Positions 38,136 to 47,566 of a stretch of 64,000 nucleotides of DNA are shown here, piece by piece (within the stretch, counting starts at the first letter, position 1; every line of letters begins with the position of its first letter). The notes under the pieces were generated by a model that saw only the letters and a program-made list of their open reading frames with translations, did no database searches and was not told where the DNA came from. The stretch is from positions 992,001 through 1,056,000 of the forward strand of contig NZ_JAUFQG010000006.1 of the NCBI RefSeq assembly GCF_030409605.1. Reading direction: 5' to 3'. The position numbers and the translations under genes are program-made. Source of the DNA: Simiduia curdlanivorans (lineage in GTDB: Bacteria; Pseudomonadota; Gammaproteobacteria; Pseudomonadales; Cellvibrionaceae).

Positions 38136-38423
38136 CTATTCATGCGCAATAGGTTTATCGGTGAATAAATAGTCTTTCAGCTCCTTATCAAAGCGAGCAT
38201 CTTTTCGCCTGATCCACTCGAGCACCATTGCTGCATGTTCTTTCTCCTCGTCGCGATTATGGGCAAGAATCGCCTTCAAGGCTTCGTCTTTACAAGCATC
38301 TACTCGCTGATTATACCAATCCACGGCCTCGAGCTCTTCCATTAGCGATGTGATGGCTCGATGCATATCTCTTGTTTCGTCGCTGAGCTCGTCTATAGGC
38401 TCGTGATAACCTTCATTTGACAT
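38136..38423 (-). CDS. Encapsulated-ferritin (EncFtn) homologue without an obvious cargo tag
   Basis: A 95-residue, two-helix ferritin-like protein. The sequence MEELEAVDWYNQRVDA and ILAHNRDEEKEHAAMVLEW matches encapsulated ferritins, with the ferroxidase ligands at E30, E60 and H63 (equivalent to E32, E62 and H65 of the Rhodospirillum protein). Such proteins form ring-like decamers that oxidise Fe(II) inside encapsulin shells. This one ends at KPIAHE, a few residues after the core. It lacks the usual C-terminal linker and encapsulin-docking peptide, and no encapsulin gene is adjacent. It may work shell-free or with a shell encoded elsewhere. Confidence 0.85.
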   Translation of the reverse strand: MSNEGYHEPIDELSDETRDMHRAITSLMEELEAVDWYNQRVDACKDEALKAILAHNRDEEKEHAAMVLEWIRRKDARFDKELKDYLFTDKPIAHE

Positions 38424-38754
38424 AACTTACCTCGGTAACTGTTGTTTTAGCGTACTAAAATAAATGGAAATAAATACCTAGATCGCGCAAGTAGCGTCCT
38501 AATACTAGCAGATTTACAGCCTCGTCAATTTCAAACTAACAATCAGCTTACCCATGCTAACCAATAGCCGGATTAGCGACGACTAAGGCACATAGCTAGA
38601 AGGTTACTAAACCGCTCTAAGCTGGAGAGGCTTCTAGGCACTATCTTAGAGTAATAGCTTTTCATTTTATTGAGGTAAATCACAGACACTCCTCACGCCG
38701 CAAAAAAAAGGGGGCTCATTTGAGCCCCCTTGTGGGTTTCAGTAAAACCGGGCA
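38424..38754. other. 331-bp intergenic region between the nuclease and the EncFtn gene
   Basis: The left end is the nuclease terminator (38702-38731). Near the right end is the ribosome-binding region for the ferritin-like gene (CCGAGGTAAGT on the minus strand). The middle is AT-rich and has no recognisable element. Confidence 0.45.
38702..38731 (-). terminator. Rho-independent terminator after the ExeM-like nuclease
   Basis: AAGGGGGCTCA pairs with TGAGCCCCCTT. On the minus strand the stem is followed by eight T, 24 bp after the nuclease stop. Confidence 0.9.
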
Positions 38755-41319
38755 TTAGTGCCTAGTATGACAGCGCCCGCGTTTGTCATGGTTATGATGA
38801 CCGCGATGGCGACACCGATTTTTCTCCATAGATAAGGTCACAAGTACCGGATCATGATCTGAACTGCGATAGTGGCCAACACCGGTAAAATCGATTTGAT
38901 CACCGTTAGCAGCGTTGTAATAGCTCAACGCTTGATCGTATTGCAATTGATAAAGCTCAACACCATTGATATTCCAATGGCTGACATCTACCACACGCTC
39001 AGCCGCAGCCGGTGATGCCAATACATGGTCAAGTGAACCCACCTGATCTGAACCGTAAAAGAAGTAGGAAAAGCCCTGCGGGTCATACACATCCTTGAGC
39101 GAAACCAAGCCATAGGTTTTAGTAACTTCGGCAGCCAGCGTATTGCCAGCTTGCGTATTCACCGCACCTTTTATGGTATAACCGCGCGCCTCGGCTGAGT
39201 AATCCGTTAACACCGCAATGGGGTCTTCCTGGCTGTAGCTATTGAGATCACCAATGACCAAGCGCTTTTCTGGCAATGGCATCTGCTCCAATGCCTCACC
39301 CAAGGCCACCGCAGCGGACACGCGCAGCGCGTTACAGCTGCCTTGCGCTAAGGTGAGATCAGTCGGGCTATTCTCATCTTCATAACAGGCCGAGCCTTTC
39401 GATTTAAAGTGATTGACCACAACGGCAAAGGTATCGCCCGTGTCGCGATGCACGAAGCGCTGCACCAAACTATTGCGCATGGCAACCACGGCGCCATTGC
39501 TCTCTTGCCGTGGCAATTCAATACCCTCCATCAAACCCAGTGCCCTCACTTTTTTGTGTTTATAGATAATGGCATTGCTGATGGCATCCGTGCCCGTTGC
39601 GCTCTCATCAACACTAAAGGCATAACGATACACTGACCGGCCAACTTCCCGATTCAACGCCGTAACCAAGGAGCGAATGGCACTTGACCTACCGAAGCCA
39701 TCATTTTCTATTTCAATTAAACCGACAACGTCGGCGTCCAACACGGCCAGCGCTTTGACAATCCGGGCTTCCTGTAATGCAAACTCTTCTGCATTTCCAG
39801 CGCCGCGGTTCTCTGGATAGCTAAAGGTGACACTGCCATCGTCGAGCACTTTGCCATTGAAATAGTTGAGTACATTGAAACTCGCCACCGATAAATTACC
39901 ATGGCGAATATCCGGTGCCTCTTGGCGACTCGACACAATAGCAAAGCTATCTTTACTGGGGTTGATACGGTAAGCGCCGAATGAAAAATTCAGCGGGCCA
40001 GTGGCCGATACGACATCGCCAACACGTGGCGCGTTGGCATAGTTAAGGCCATCAACATTTTCTGTCGAATAGAAATCAATGCTATCTGGGTAGCTAGCGT
40101 CAACACTATCTTCAACAAGAAGAATGTTAGCCGTAGCATTCGCAACCGCCTGTTGATATTCAGCACTTAAAGGTACCGCCACATCCGTTGGCGACCACTT
40201 CAGATCATCACTGATAAACATTTCACCGTACTTGGTGAAATTGTCCAAGCTGAATATCTTAGCGTTATTAACACTGGCAACCATACCCTCAAGACTTTCC
40301 AAATTTACTAGCCCCTCATAGGGCATAGGAACAACTACTGCGGCAACCATTTCATCCGCTAGGCCGCAGTCAAGCACCTCGCTCGCTTTAATCTGGCTAT
40401 TGCCATAATACTCACCAGCCTCGCCTAGAACGCGAACAATATGTTGCTTAATAACTTGGCCTGGAAAACTGCCAAAGATAAAAATACCTTCCGAGCTGGC
40501 ACTGTTGTCATCATAATCGGCTGCCTCCTCTTGCAGGAAAAAGCCATTGCTGCGCAACCCGGTCACGATACCTTCAACCACCACCTGCTCACCGGCATTC
40601 GTCACCGAGTCAGCAGTACCCTGCACACCACTAATCAACGTGGCAGGCTCTGAACAGGCGCCAATTTCGAGTGTTTCTCCATTGCCAGTACCGTCACCAT
40701 TGCCGCCACCTGAATCACCAATATCGCTAAAACTGGCAATGGGCATGGCACTCACAGCGCCGGCATTATCTAACTCACCGTCCCAGGCATCCGCTCCGCT
40801 AAAGCGCCATTCACTCGCAGCGAAAACGCCATGATTGGCAGCACTGCCATTGTTGCGATAGGCCCAGCCGTCTTGATGATCCCAAGCCGTGCCAGTGCCA
40901 TCCACATTAATGTCGCCGAACTGATCGATAACAATACCGTCTTTAAAAATTTCGATGGCATCATCGCCGTTTATGTTGGCGGTAGAGTCATTAAATAGGT
41001 AAGTAGGCGTGAAGCCAAAATAGTCGGTAAACCCGTCAGAACCGTAACTCGAAGAATAGCTGGTGACATACAAGTAATTCCCTGCCCCCACTTCAATAGC
41101 TGGAAAGGTCATCTCTTGGCCGTCTGAACCGCCGCCATTATTCGCCGAGCCCGCGCCATAAATACTCAGGTCCGCTATATACGCATCGGTATACAACTCG
41201 AAACCTTTCGGCAGGCCGCCCGGCAAGGGGCCGTCAAACACACCGGTAATAACAAGATCAGCTTGCGTCTGCAGCGATAGCGCCGCCAACACAGCGGCAA
41301 GAATGCCATGATTTTTCAT
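38755..41319 (-). CDS. ExeM-like extracellular endonuclease/exonuclease/phosphatase
   Basis: An 854-residue secreted protein. The ATG at 41319 has AAGGAT at a good distance; a TTG two codons upstream is too close to it. After the signal peptide (about residues 1-22) comes a lamin-tail-like domain (about 23-160, VITGVFDGPLPGGLPKGFELY), an OB-fold-like region (about 215-450) and the endonuclease/exonuclease/phosphatase domain from about 470 (LSVASFNVLNYF, VVGLIEIENDGFG, VVNHFKSKGSAC, LVIGDLNSYSQEDPI, RSSDHDPVLV). The metal and catalytic residues are all present. Homologues such as ExeM of Shewanella degrade extracellular DNA in biofilms and provide phosphate. Confidence 0.88.
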   Translation of the reverse strand: MKNHGILAAVLAALSLQTQADLVITGVFDGPLPGGLPKGFELYTDAYIADLSIYGAGSANNGGGSDGQEMTFPAIEVGAGNYLYVTSYSSSYGSDGFTDYFGFTPTYLFNDSTANINGDDAIEIFKDGIVIDQFGDINVDGTGTAWDHQDGWAYRNNGSAANHGVFAASEWRFSGADAWDGELDNAGAVSAMPIASFSDIGDSGGGNGDGTGNGETLEIGACSEPATLISGVQGTADSVTNAGEQVVVEGIVTGLRSNGFFLQEEAADYDDNSASSEGIFIFGSFPGQVIKQHIVRVLGEAGEYYGNSQIKASEVLDCGLADEMVAAVVVPMPYEGLVNLESLEGMVASVNNAKIFSLDNFTKYGEMFISDDLKWSPTDVAVPLSAEYQQAVANATANILLVEDSVDASYPDSIDFYSTENVDGLNYANAPRVGDVVSATGPLNFSFGAYRINPSKDSFAIVSSRQEAPDIRHGNLSVASFNVLNYFNGKVLDDGSVTFSYPENRGAGNAEEFALQEARIVKALAVLDADVVGLIEIENDGFGRSSAIRSLVTALNREVGRSVYRYAFSVDESATGTDAISNAIIYKHKKVRALGLMEGIELPRQESNGAVVAMRNSLVQRFVHRDTGDTFAVVVNHFKSKGSACYEDENSPTDLTLAQGSCNALRVSAAVALGEALEQMPLPEKRLVIGDLNSYSQEDPIAVLTDYSAEARGYTIKGAVNTQAGNTLAAEVTKTYGLVSLKDVYDPQGFSYFFYGSDQVGSLDHVLASPAAAERVVDVSHWNINGVELYQLQYDQALSYYNAANGDQIDFTGVGHYRSSDHDPVLVTLSMEKNRCRHRGHHNHDKRGRCHTRH

Positions 41320-41742
41320 TAACAATATCCTTATTCGCGTTATAAGTGGGCAGGCTTAAAGGTAAGCCAAAACATGAGATAAAACGGTTAACGGGCGCAT
41401 TTGAGCAAAAGCAAATGACGAACGAATAGCATTTACATGACGCTTATAAGAAACATTTATGACGAATAAAATATCTGCAAATATACGCCTAAAAAGCCAT
41501 TCTTTTCGCTGAGAAAAGTGTGACAAATTTACTTAATACGCCGTCAAAAACACGTGATCTTGCTGAGAACAAAGATCTATAAATATATCGCTACCCATCG
41601 AATCGCTAGTCTCGCCGAAGAAACACACAGGCTTAGCGTGCCGTCTAACTGGCAACACCCATTTCCTGTCACATAAGTGCAACAAAAAATTCATTTAATG
41701 ACAGCTAAGTCGTGCCGATAGCACCTTAATATCCTTGGTTAA
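41320..41742. other. 423-bp divergent intergenic region with a flagellar-type promoter
   Basis: An AT-rich region between the nuclease and the chemoreceptor. The plus-strand end carries a FliA-type promoter candidate (41695-41721). No gene or repeat is seen. Confidence 0.5.
41695..41721 (+). promoter_or_regulatory. Sigma-28 (FliA) promoter candidate for the chemoreceptor
   Basis: TTAA (41695-41698), a 15-bp spacer and GCCGATAG (41714-41721) fit the flagellar sigma consensus TAAA-N15-GCCGATAA with two mismatches. The start codon follows 21 bp later, as expected for a class III chemotaxis gene. Confidence 0.6.
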
Positions 41743-43374
41743 ATGACCCCTATGCTCAATCTCAGTGTGCGAACCAAACTTATATTACTGATCTTATTGC
41801 CTTTGATAGTCACCTTTACCTTAGCGCTTTTTGCTCAGGCTCAATTGAAGGCGGTTGGCAATGCCAGTCAGCAGATAGCCAAGCAACGGTTGATGCCGCT
41901 GTGGCAGCTCAGCCAGCTGTCGCAGATGTATACCAATGGGGTTATCGATACAGCGCACAAAGCCCGTGCGCAGATGCTGTTGTGGTCCGAAGCCGAAATG
42001 AAAATTAAGACAAGCCGCACGGATATTCAACGCGCTTGGGCAACCTATTTAGGCAATACATTAAGTGCGGAGGAAACTGACATTTTACGTCGGGCCGAGC
42101 CATCGATAAAAACGGCGGATCTAACAATCGCTAAATTGGAACAATTGATCAGCGACCAATCATCCTATGAACTGGGCAACTATATCGATTTAGAGATGTA
42201 TAGCGGCCTAGAGCCACTGCTTAACAATCTAGACCAACTTATCCTGATTCAAGGCGAGCTAGGGGCGAAAGCCGCAGAAAATGCCTTACTCATGTCCAAC
42301 CAAGCCAGCGCAACATTTTTTTCCTGGGTTGCCGGCCTTGCTCTCCTCTTACTCATAGCTGGCTTTTGGGTATTCCGCAGTATCAGAAGACCCATGACAC
42401 AACTACTAACAACTATCACCAAAATAGAAAGGGACAAAGATCTGACGCTACGCACTCACATTGCCGATGGCAATGAGTTTGGCGACATGGGGCGCCGCTT
42501 TGATCGCATGATGACGACTATTGGTAGGTTAGTTAATGACATTCAAACAGTAGGCGATCAATTAAGCGGCGCGGCGGGTACGCTTTTAGACACCAATCAA
42601 AACAGCGGCCAAAGAATTAATCAGCAACAGCTTGAAATTGATCACGTATCTGAATCGACACAGGCACTCAATGCCTCAGCATCCGTTGTCTTAGAACAAG
42701 TTCAAGAAACCGAAACAGCAACAGATGCCGCCGATAAGGTTGCCGGAAAGGGGGCATTTATTATTAAAGACGCGATAACGGCCATCACCGAGCTATCGAA
42801 TACCGTTACCCTAGCAGCGGCCAGTATTCAAACCCTGCAAGTAGATAGCGATAGCATCGGTGGCGTACTGGAAGTCATCAAATCTATTGCCGAGCAGACC
42901 AATCTTTTGGCGTTAAACGCAGCCATTGAGGCCGCACGAGCCGGAGAACAAGGAAGGGGGTTTGCCGTAGTGGCGGATGAGGTTAGGCAGTTAGCGAGTC
43001 GCACCCAGATATCCACCAGCGAGATTCAAACCATTATCGAAAAGCTGCAACTGGGCACTCAACAGGTCACACGGCAAATGCAAGCAAGTGAAACGGCGGC
43101 ACAAGATAGCGTACAAAAGGCACGCGCCGCCGGCGAAGCCATTGTTGAAATTGAGCGCGCCTTTAGCACTATCAGTAAAGCCAGCCAACAGATATCAACC
43201 ACCGCCAACGAACAAAGAGCACTAGCGGAAAAGGCATCAAAGCGTACGCAAAATGCCAAACAGTTGGCAGCCGGCAGTGTTGCATACGCAGACGACTCAG
43301 TTCGAGCCAGTCACCAAGTCGCGGACATGGTGGCTAAGTTAAAAATTGAATTGAGCCAATTTAAAGCTGAATAA
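41743..43374 (+). CDS. Methyl-accepting chemotaxis protein
   Basis: A 543-residue chemoreceptor: membrane segment at about residues 12-29, a helical periplasmic sensor (about 30-187, four-helix-bundle type), a second membrane segment (about 189-207), a HAMP domain (about 208-262, IRRPMTQLLTTITKIE) and a cytoplasmic signalling coiled coil. The CheA/CheW-binding tip is NAAIEAARAGEQGRGFAV. No C-terminal NWETF-like pentapeptide is present, so adaptation would depend on other receptors. A second in-frame ATG at 41752 could also be the start. The ligand is unknown. Confidence 0.92.
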   Translation: MTPMLNLSVRTKLILLILLPLIVTFTLALFAQAQLKAVGNASQQIAKQRLMPLWQLSQLSQMYTNGVIDTAHKARAQMLLWSEAEMKIKTSRTDIQRAWATYLGNTLSAEETDILRRAEPSIKTADLTIAKLEQLISDQSSYELGNYIDLEMYSGLEPLLNNLDQLILIQGELGAKAAENALLMSNQASATFFSWVAGLALLLLIAGFWVFRSIRRPMTQLLTTITKIERDKDLTLRTHIADGNEFGDMGRRFDRMMTTIGRLVNDIQTVGDQLSGAAGTLLDTNQNSGQRINQQQLEIDHVSESTQALNASASVVLEQVQETETATDAADKVAGKGAFIIKDAITAITELSNTVTLAAASIQTLQVDSDSIGGVLEVIKSIAEQTNLLALNAAIEAARAGEQGRGFAVVADEVRQLASRTQISTSEIQTIIEKLQLGTQQVTRQMQASETAAQDSVQKARAAGEAIVEIERAFSTISKASQQISTTANEQRALAEKASKRTQNAKQLAAGSVAYADDSVRASHQVADMVAKLKIELSQFKAE

Positions 43375-43446
43375 TACGAGTAACTTTGAACAACCGGCGC
43401 CTAATAATCTAGCGTGAACGCTATTCAAACCCAATAAATTCAGCGC

Positions 43447-44805
43447 CTAGTGCACAGGTGCCTGAGGTAGCCACACACTCACACGCAGTCCACCCTGCTG
43501 GCGATTTTGCAGGCTCATATGGCCGCCATGAGCTTCGACTATTTCACGACACAATGGCAAACCTAAACCCGTACCCGACTGTTTGGTGGAATAAAAAGGC
43601 AATAGGGCTTGATCTAACACGGTGGCAGACATGCCGCTACCGCGATCGTCAATATGCAGGCAGAAGCCACGCACCTCGGCCCGCACCTGTTCGGCAATAG
43701 TTAAACAGATCGCATCACGGGGCGAGCCAGACTCGTGGCTGTTTTTCAATAAATTAAGCAAGACCTGCTCGAGTTGCACCAAATCAAAATAACCCACGTT
43801 GCTCGGCAGTGGCGCACCTAAGGTAAAGGGGTAGTGTTGAGCTAACTGCTCCGTTAATCGGCTCCAATCAACTTCGCTGGGCCGCGGCAAGGGTAATTTA
43901 GCAAAGCGCGCATAGTTATCGATAAACTGGCTTAGGTGTGCGGTTCTATCTTCGATGGTGTCGAAGATCAACTGCAATTTTTCATTATTCAAATCGCGGG
44001 TGAGCATGCGCCCTGAGTTAACCATCGACGCGATAGGCGCCACCGAATTATTGAGTTCGTGGCTGACAATGCGAATCACTTTTTTCCAAACGGCAACCTC
44101 TTGGCGATTTAGTTCGCGCGTCATATGTTTAAGTAATATTAGATTGTGACGCTGATTATTTAACTGAAAACGGCCACGGCTTAAATGCCAGGTTTCCAAC
44201 TCTTCGCCCATGGAAAAGAGTACGTCTTCCTTACTCGTCAACGCCTGCGCCAGTTCGGCCGGCACGTCCTTAAGCAGTACTTGAAGCGGTAAGCCTTCCA
44301 TCTTGCTACTTTGATAAAACAAATGGCGCGCCGCAGCATTGGCGTAAATGATACGATCTTCGGCGTCCAACAGGAGCATCACATTGGGAGAGCTTTGAAT
44401 AACCTTATCGAGCAGGAGCTCGCGCTGATAAATATACTGCCGCTCTTTACGCAAAATATCGGCGGATTCATTGAACAATTGTGCCAGTGCCTTTATCTGG
44501 CTATCGCCTTTAACGGGTAAGTTAACGCTGAAGTCATTGTCTTTAAAGTTCAGCAGGCCAATCTCTAACGCAGACAAACCTTCGGCCAAATTACGCGTCA
44601 CCCAAGCGAGGCCAATCCAGCACACAGCTAAACTCAGCGGTAACGCCAACCATCCTAAAACGCCGTTCAACCAGGGCTGACTGAATAGCCATTGCCCGAG
44701 TCCGATACCCGCTGCGCAAGCAATAAGACCACATCCAATTATTTTTGTTCGGAGTTGCACGTTTAATCTGCATCCATTTTTTGAGTAGCCCTTAGCTGTC
44801 ATCAA
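43447..44805 (-). CDS. NtrY-like sensor histidine kinase
   Basis: A 452-residue membrane kinase: two membrane segments (about residues 21-42 and 49-69), a HAMP-like stretch (about 70-120), a PAS domain (about 133-235, VIQSSPNVMLLLDAEDRIIYAN), the H box VIRIVSHELNNSVAP (His249) and an HATPase domain with N box LLNLLKNSHESG, G1 HIDDRGSGM and G2 GTGLGLPL. The H-box type is like NtrY/NtrB kinases. It lies 32 bp after the NtrC-type regulator and is the last gene of the efflux operon. It probably senses the exported compound or envelope damage. Confidence 0.9.
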   Translation of the reverse strand: MMTAKGYSKNGCRLNVQLRTKIIGCGLIACAAGIGLGQWLFSQPWLNGVLGWLALPLSLAVCWIGLAWVTRNLAEGLSALEIGLLNFKDNDFSVNLPVKGDSQIKALAQLFNESADILRKERQYIYQRELLLDKVIQSSPNVMLLLDAEDRIIYANAAARHLFYQSSKMEGLPLQVLLKDVPAELAQALTSKEDVLFSMGEELETWHLSRGRFQLNNQRHNLILLKHMTRELNRQEVAVWKKVIRIVSHELNNSVAPIASMVNSGRMLTRDLNNEKLQLIFDTIEDRTAHLSQFIDNYARFAKLPLPRPSEVDWSRLTEQLAQHYPFTLGAPLPSNVGYFDLVQLEQVLLNLLKNSHESGSPRDAICLTIAEQVRAEVRGFCLHIDDRGSGMSATVLDQALLPFYSTKQSGTGLGLPLCREIVEAHGGHMSLQNRQQGGLRVSVWLPQAPVH

Positions 44806-44837
44806 ACAAGCTCGACTCGGTAAAAATTAAACAGCCA

Positions 44838-46238
44838 TCAATGTCTCTCAATGCCCAATTTATCCATGCGCCGATAGAGTGACTGCCGACTCATACCAAA
44901 CGCTTTAGCCACTCTAGCGATCACGCCGTCGTGCGCTTGTAACGCAGCCTCTAGCTCGGGCTTCGTTATTTCCACGTCTTTTAGATGGCCAAGCTCGGTA
45001 GCATCTTGGCTTTCTAGCTCTGATGATGGAACCTCGACGGATGAAACAAAATTAGCCTCACTGCCAGTAGCCACAACACCAAAATCAGCGGCACACAATT
45101 CAGATGAGCTCGCCAATAAAACCGCACGTTTACACGCATTTTCAAGCTCCCGCACATTACCTGGCCAAACATGGTTAACCAGCGCCCTTTGTGCAGGCTT
45201 ACCAATCGTGTGTGTAGTGCCAATAAAGTGTGATGCCAAAGGTAAAATATCATCGGGTCGCTGGGCTAAGGGGGGCAACGCCAGCTCTACCACATTGAGC
45301 CGATAGTAGAGATCTTCTCGAAAACTACCCCGCGCAATCGCCTCGGTTAAATTGGCATTGGTTGCGCTTAATACCCGCACCTTAACTTTGCGGGTTTTGT
45401 GGCTGCCCAAGCGTTCAAATTCACCGGTTTGTAAAACCCGCAGTAATTTAACCTGGCCAGAGAGGGGTAAATTGCCAATTTCATCTAAAAATAAGGTTCC
45501 GCCATCAGCCGCTTCGAAACGGCCGATTCTTGCTTTCGTCGCACCGGTAAATGCACCGGCTTCGGCACCAAATAACTCGGCCTCCATCAAATCCATCGGC
45601 AAGGCACCCACGTTAACCTTAATAAATGGCTGGTTCTTTAACGGTGAATTGGCATGTAAGATATCGGCAATTTTTTCCTTACCTGCGCCGTTCGGCCCGG
45701 TAATAAGTACAGAGACATCCGAGCGCGCTAACTGTAATGCCAAATCAACACAGCGCTGCATGGCGCCACTACCGAACACTAAGCCGCACAAATCGGCGCC
45801 AGCTATCGCTTGCATCCGCTCCGTATCCACGCGCCTAAGCTTGCGGTTGGCGCGCGACATTTTATGCAGTGCCACTAAGTTGCCAATACTGGTAAGCAGC
45901 TTGCTGTCGTCCCAGGGCTTACCCATATAATCTGCGGCACCGGCTTTAACCAGTTCTACAGCGGTTTCTAATTGGGTCCAGGCCGTTATCAAAATAATGG
46001 GAATATCGGGCTGAATTTCTCGCAAACCATAAAACAAAATTTTGCCATCTTCACCCGACGTGGTATCGCGGGTGAAATTCATGTCTTGTATCACCAAATC
46101 AATATCTTGCGCAGCAACCCATTCGAGCGCGGTAGCGGCATTATCGCAACTTATTGCCCTATAACCATGCAGCTCTAACATCAAGGTAAGTGCACTGCAG
46201 ACCGCTTTGTTATCGTCGACGACGAGAATAGTATCCAT
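44838..46238 (-). CDS. Sigma-54-dependent response regulator, NtrC family
   Basis: A 466-residue activator: receiver domain (residues 1 to about 125, phospho-acceptor Asp52 in IQDMNF), AAA+ domain (about 160-385) and a C-terminal Fis-type helix-turn-helix (VIARVAKAFGMSRQSLYRRMDKLGI). The AAA+ part has Walker A GPNGAGKEK, the sigma-54-contacting GAFTGA loop, Walker B GGTLFLDEIG and the FREDLYYRLNV segment. It must act on a sigma-54 promoter, and a good one with a palindromic upstream site precedes this same operon (51230-51357), so the operon is probably autoactivated. It follows the second permease gene by 104 bp. Confidence 0.93.
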   Translation of the reverse strand: MDTILVVDDNKAVCSALTLMLELHGYRAISCDNAATALEWVAAQDIDLVIQDMNFTRDTTSGEDGKILFYGLREIQPDIPIILITAWTQLETAVELVKAGAADYMGKPWDDSKLLTSIGNLVALHKMSRANRKLRRVDTERMQAIAGADLCGLVFGSGAMQRCVDLALQLARSDVSVLITGPNGAGKEKIADILHANSPLKNQPFIKVNVGALPMDLMEAELFGAEAGAFTGATKARIGRFEAADGGTLFLDEIGNLPLSGQVKLLRVLQTGEFERLGSHKTRKVKVRVLSATNANLTEAIARGSFREDLYYRLNVVELALPPLAQRPDDILPLASHFIGTTHTIGKPAQRALVNHVWPGNVRELENACKRAVLLASSSELCAADFGVVATGSEANFVSSVEVPSSELESQDATELGHLKDVEITKPELEAALQAHDGVIARVAKAFGMSRQSLYRRMDKLGIERH

Positions 46239-46282
46239 AGAGTGTAATCAACATTGACACGAGCAAGTAAACTAGAGGACAA

Positions 46283-46332
46283 CGTTAACCCAAAGCACAA
46301 CAGATTTCTAACGCTATTGTGCTTGGGCTAAT
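46283..46332 (-). other. Intra-operon hairpin before the regulator gene
   Basis: In plus-strand order, TTAACCCAAAGCACAA (46285-46300) pairs imperfectly with TTGTGCTTGGGCTAA (46318-46332) across a loop of about 17 bases. It lies between the second permease and the regulator and has no T run. It may lower or stabilise distal expression. Confidence 0.45.
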
Positions 46333-46342
46333 GTCAAAGCGG

Positions 46343-47557
46343 TTAAACGCTACGGGTTGCAATAGAAGGCGAAATATTCGCTGCAATTCGGGCCGGCAAT
46401 ATAACCGCCAAGGTGGTAACGATAAAGAGACCTGCAAGTGTAGCCACTGGGTACACGGGAGCTAACATGGGCAGATCATAAAGCTTCATTAACTGCTGCC
46501 CGAGCTGAAACGCAAGCAATACGCCCAAAACCCCACCCACCAAGCAGATGATATAGTTTTCCACCAGAAAGAAACTGACGATATCGCGCTTGCGCGCACC
46601 CAATGCTCTACGGGTGCCGATTTGCTTGGTGCGTCGCTGAATATTGAACATCACCATGCCAGCCAAACCCAAAGACGTAATCAGCAACAACAGAACCACC
46701 ATGAGGGAAAGCACAGTCGCCATCAACTCGTGATTGCGATACACCTTGGTGCGGTGCTCGCTGATGGTGGTAAAGCCGCGAACAACGCGATTGCGATTAT
46801 CCTTATGCAAGGCCAGGGGAATGCTTTCCTTAAGTTGAGCTATGGCACTTGGCTGTGCACGCACCAAAAACTTGGTAAATGGAAATTCCAACTCTACGTT
46901 CAAGATAATGCTGTTATTCAAATTATTACTGTCAACCCAGGCTCCTTGCAGGTGCTCAACCACGCCAATAATCTCGACCGGTTGCTGACCGAACTCGCCC
47001 ATATAAATATGTTGCCCGAGTGCACTTTCCTCACCCCATGTGGCCTTGGCAAATGCAGCGCTGACAATAGCGCGGTTGGCAAGATCTGGACTACCGGAAA
47101 AAACCTCTTCTTCATAGAAATTTCGCCCCGCAATCAATTTCAAGCCCAGTGTGGAAATCATATGCTCATCGCCGTAATAGGCGGCGGCTCCCTCGGTATC
47201 TTTGGCCGTGGCCTCATCGTCGCCCATCGTAAACGACGTCATCCAACCACCACCGCTGAGCGGCGTCATGCTGGTACTAACAGCATCGATGACACCAGGC
47301 AGCGCGCGAAGCGTTTCTACGTCGCGCTGGTTTTGTTTGCCGAACGCTACGCTTTTATCAAAATTGTAAACATTGAAATCAAACACCTCAGACTCGGCAA
47401 TACCCGATTCCCGCGCCATCAACGACAGCCGCTCGCTGATAATAAAGCTCGCATTGGCAACAATGGTCACCGAGAGCACAATTTGAATAAGCAATAACAA
47501 AGGACCACTTTTACTGCGCAACAAGGTACTAACGATCGGTTTAATATGTAGCATCAC
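46343..47557 (-). CDS. MacB-like ABC transporter permease (second)
   Basis: A 404-residue FtsX/MacB-type permease: an N-terminal membrane helix (about residues 15-35), a periplasmic MacB_PCD domain (about 36-275) and three C-terminal helices. The last part contains FNIQRRTKQIGTRRALGARKRDIVSFFLVENY, the coupling-helix region typical of the family. It lies 9 bp after the first permease gene. Unlike MacB itself, the ATPase is separate. Two different permeases suggest a heterodimeric transporter. Confidence 0.88.
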   Translation of the reverse strand: MMLHIKPIVSTLLRSKSGPLLLLIQIVLSVTIVANASFIISERLSLMARESGIAESEVFDFNVYNFDKSVAFGKQNQRDVETLRALPGVIDAVSTSMTPLSGGGWMTSFTMGDDEATAKDTEGAAAYYGDEHMISTLGLKLIAGRNFYEEEVFSGSPDLANRAIVSAAFAKATWGEESALGQHIYMGEFGQQPVEIIGVVEHLQGAWVDSNNLNNSIILNVELEFPFTKFLVRAQPSAIAQLKESIPLALHKDNRNRVVRGFTTISEHRTKVYRNHELMATVLSLMVVLLLLITSLGLAGMVMFNIQRRTKQIGTRRALGARKRDIVSFFLVENYIICLVGGVLGVLLAFQLGQQLMKLYDLPMLAPVYPVATLAGLFIVTTLAVILPARIAANISPSIATRSV

Positions 47558-47566
47558 GCGCTCCTT

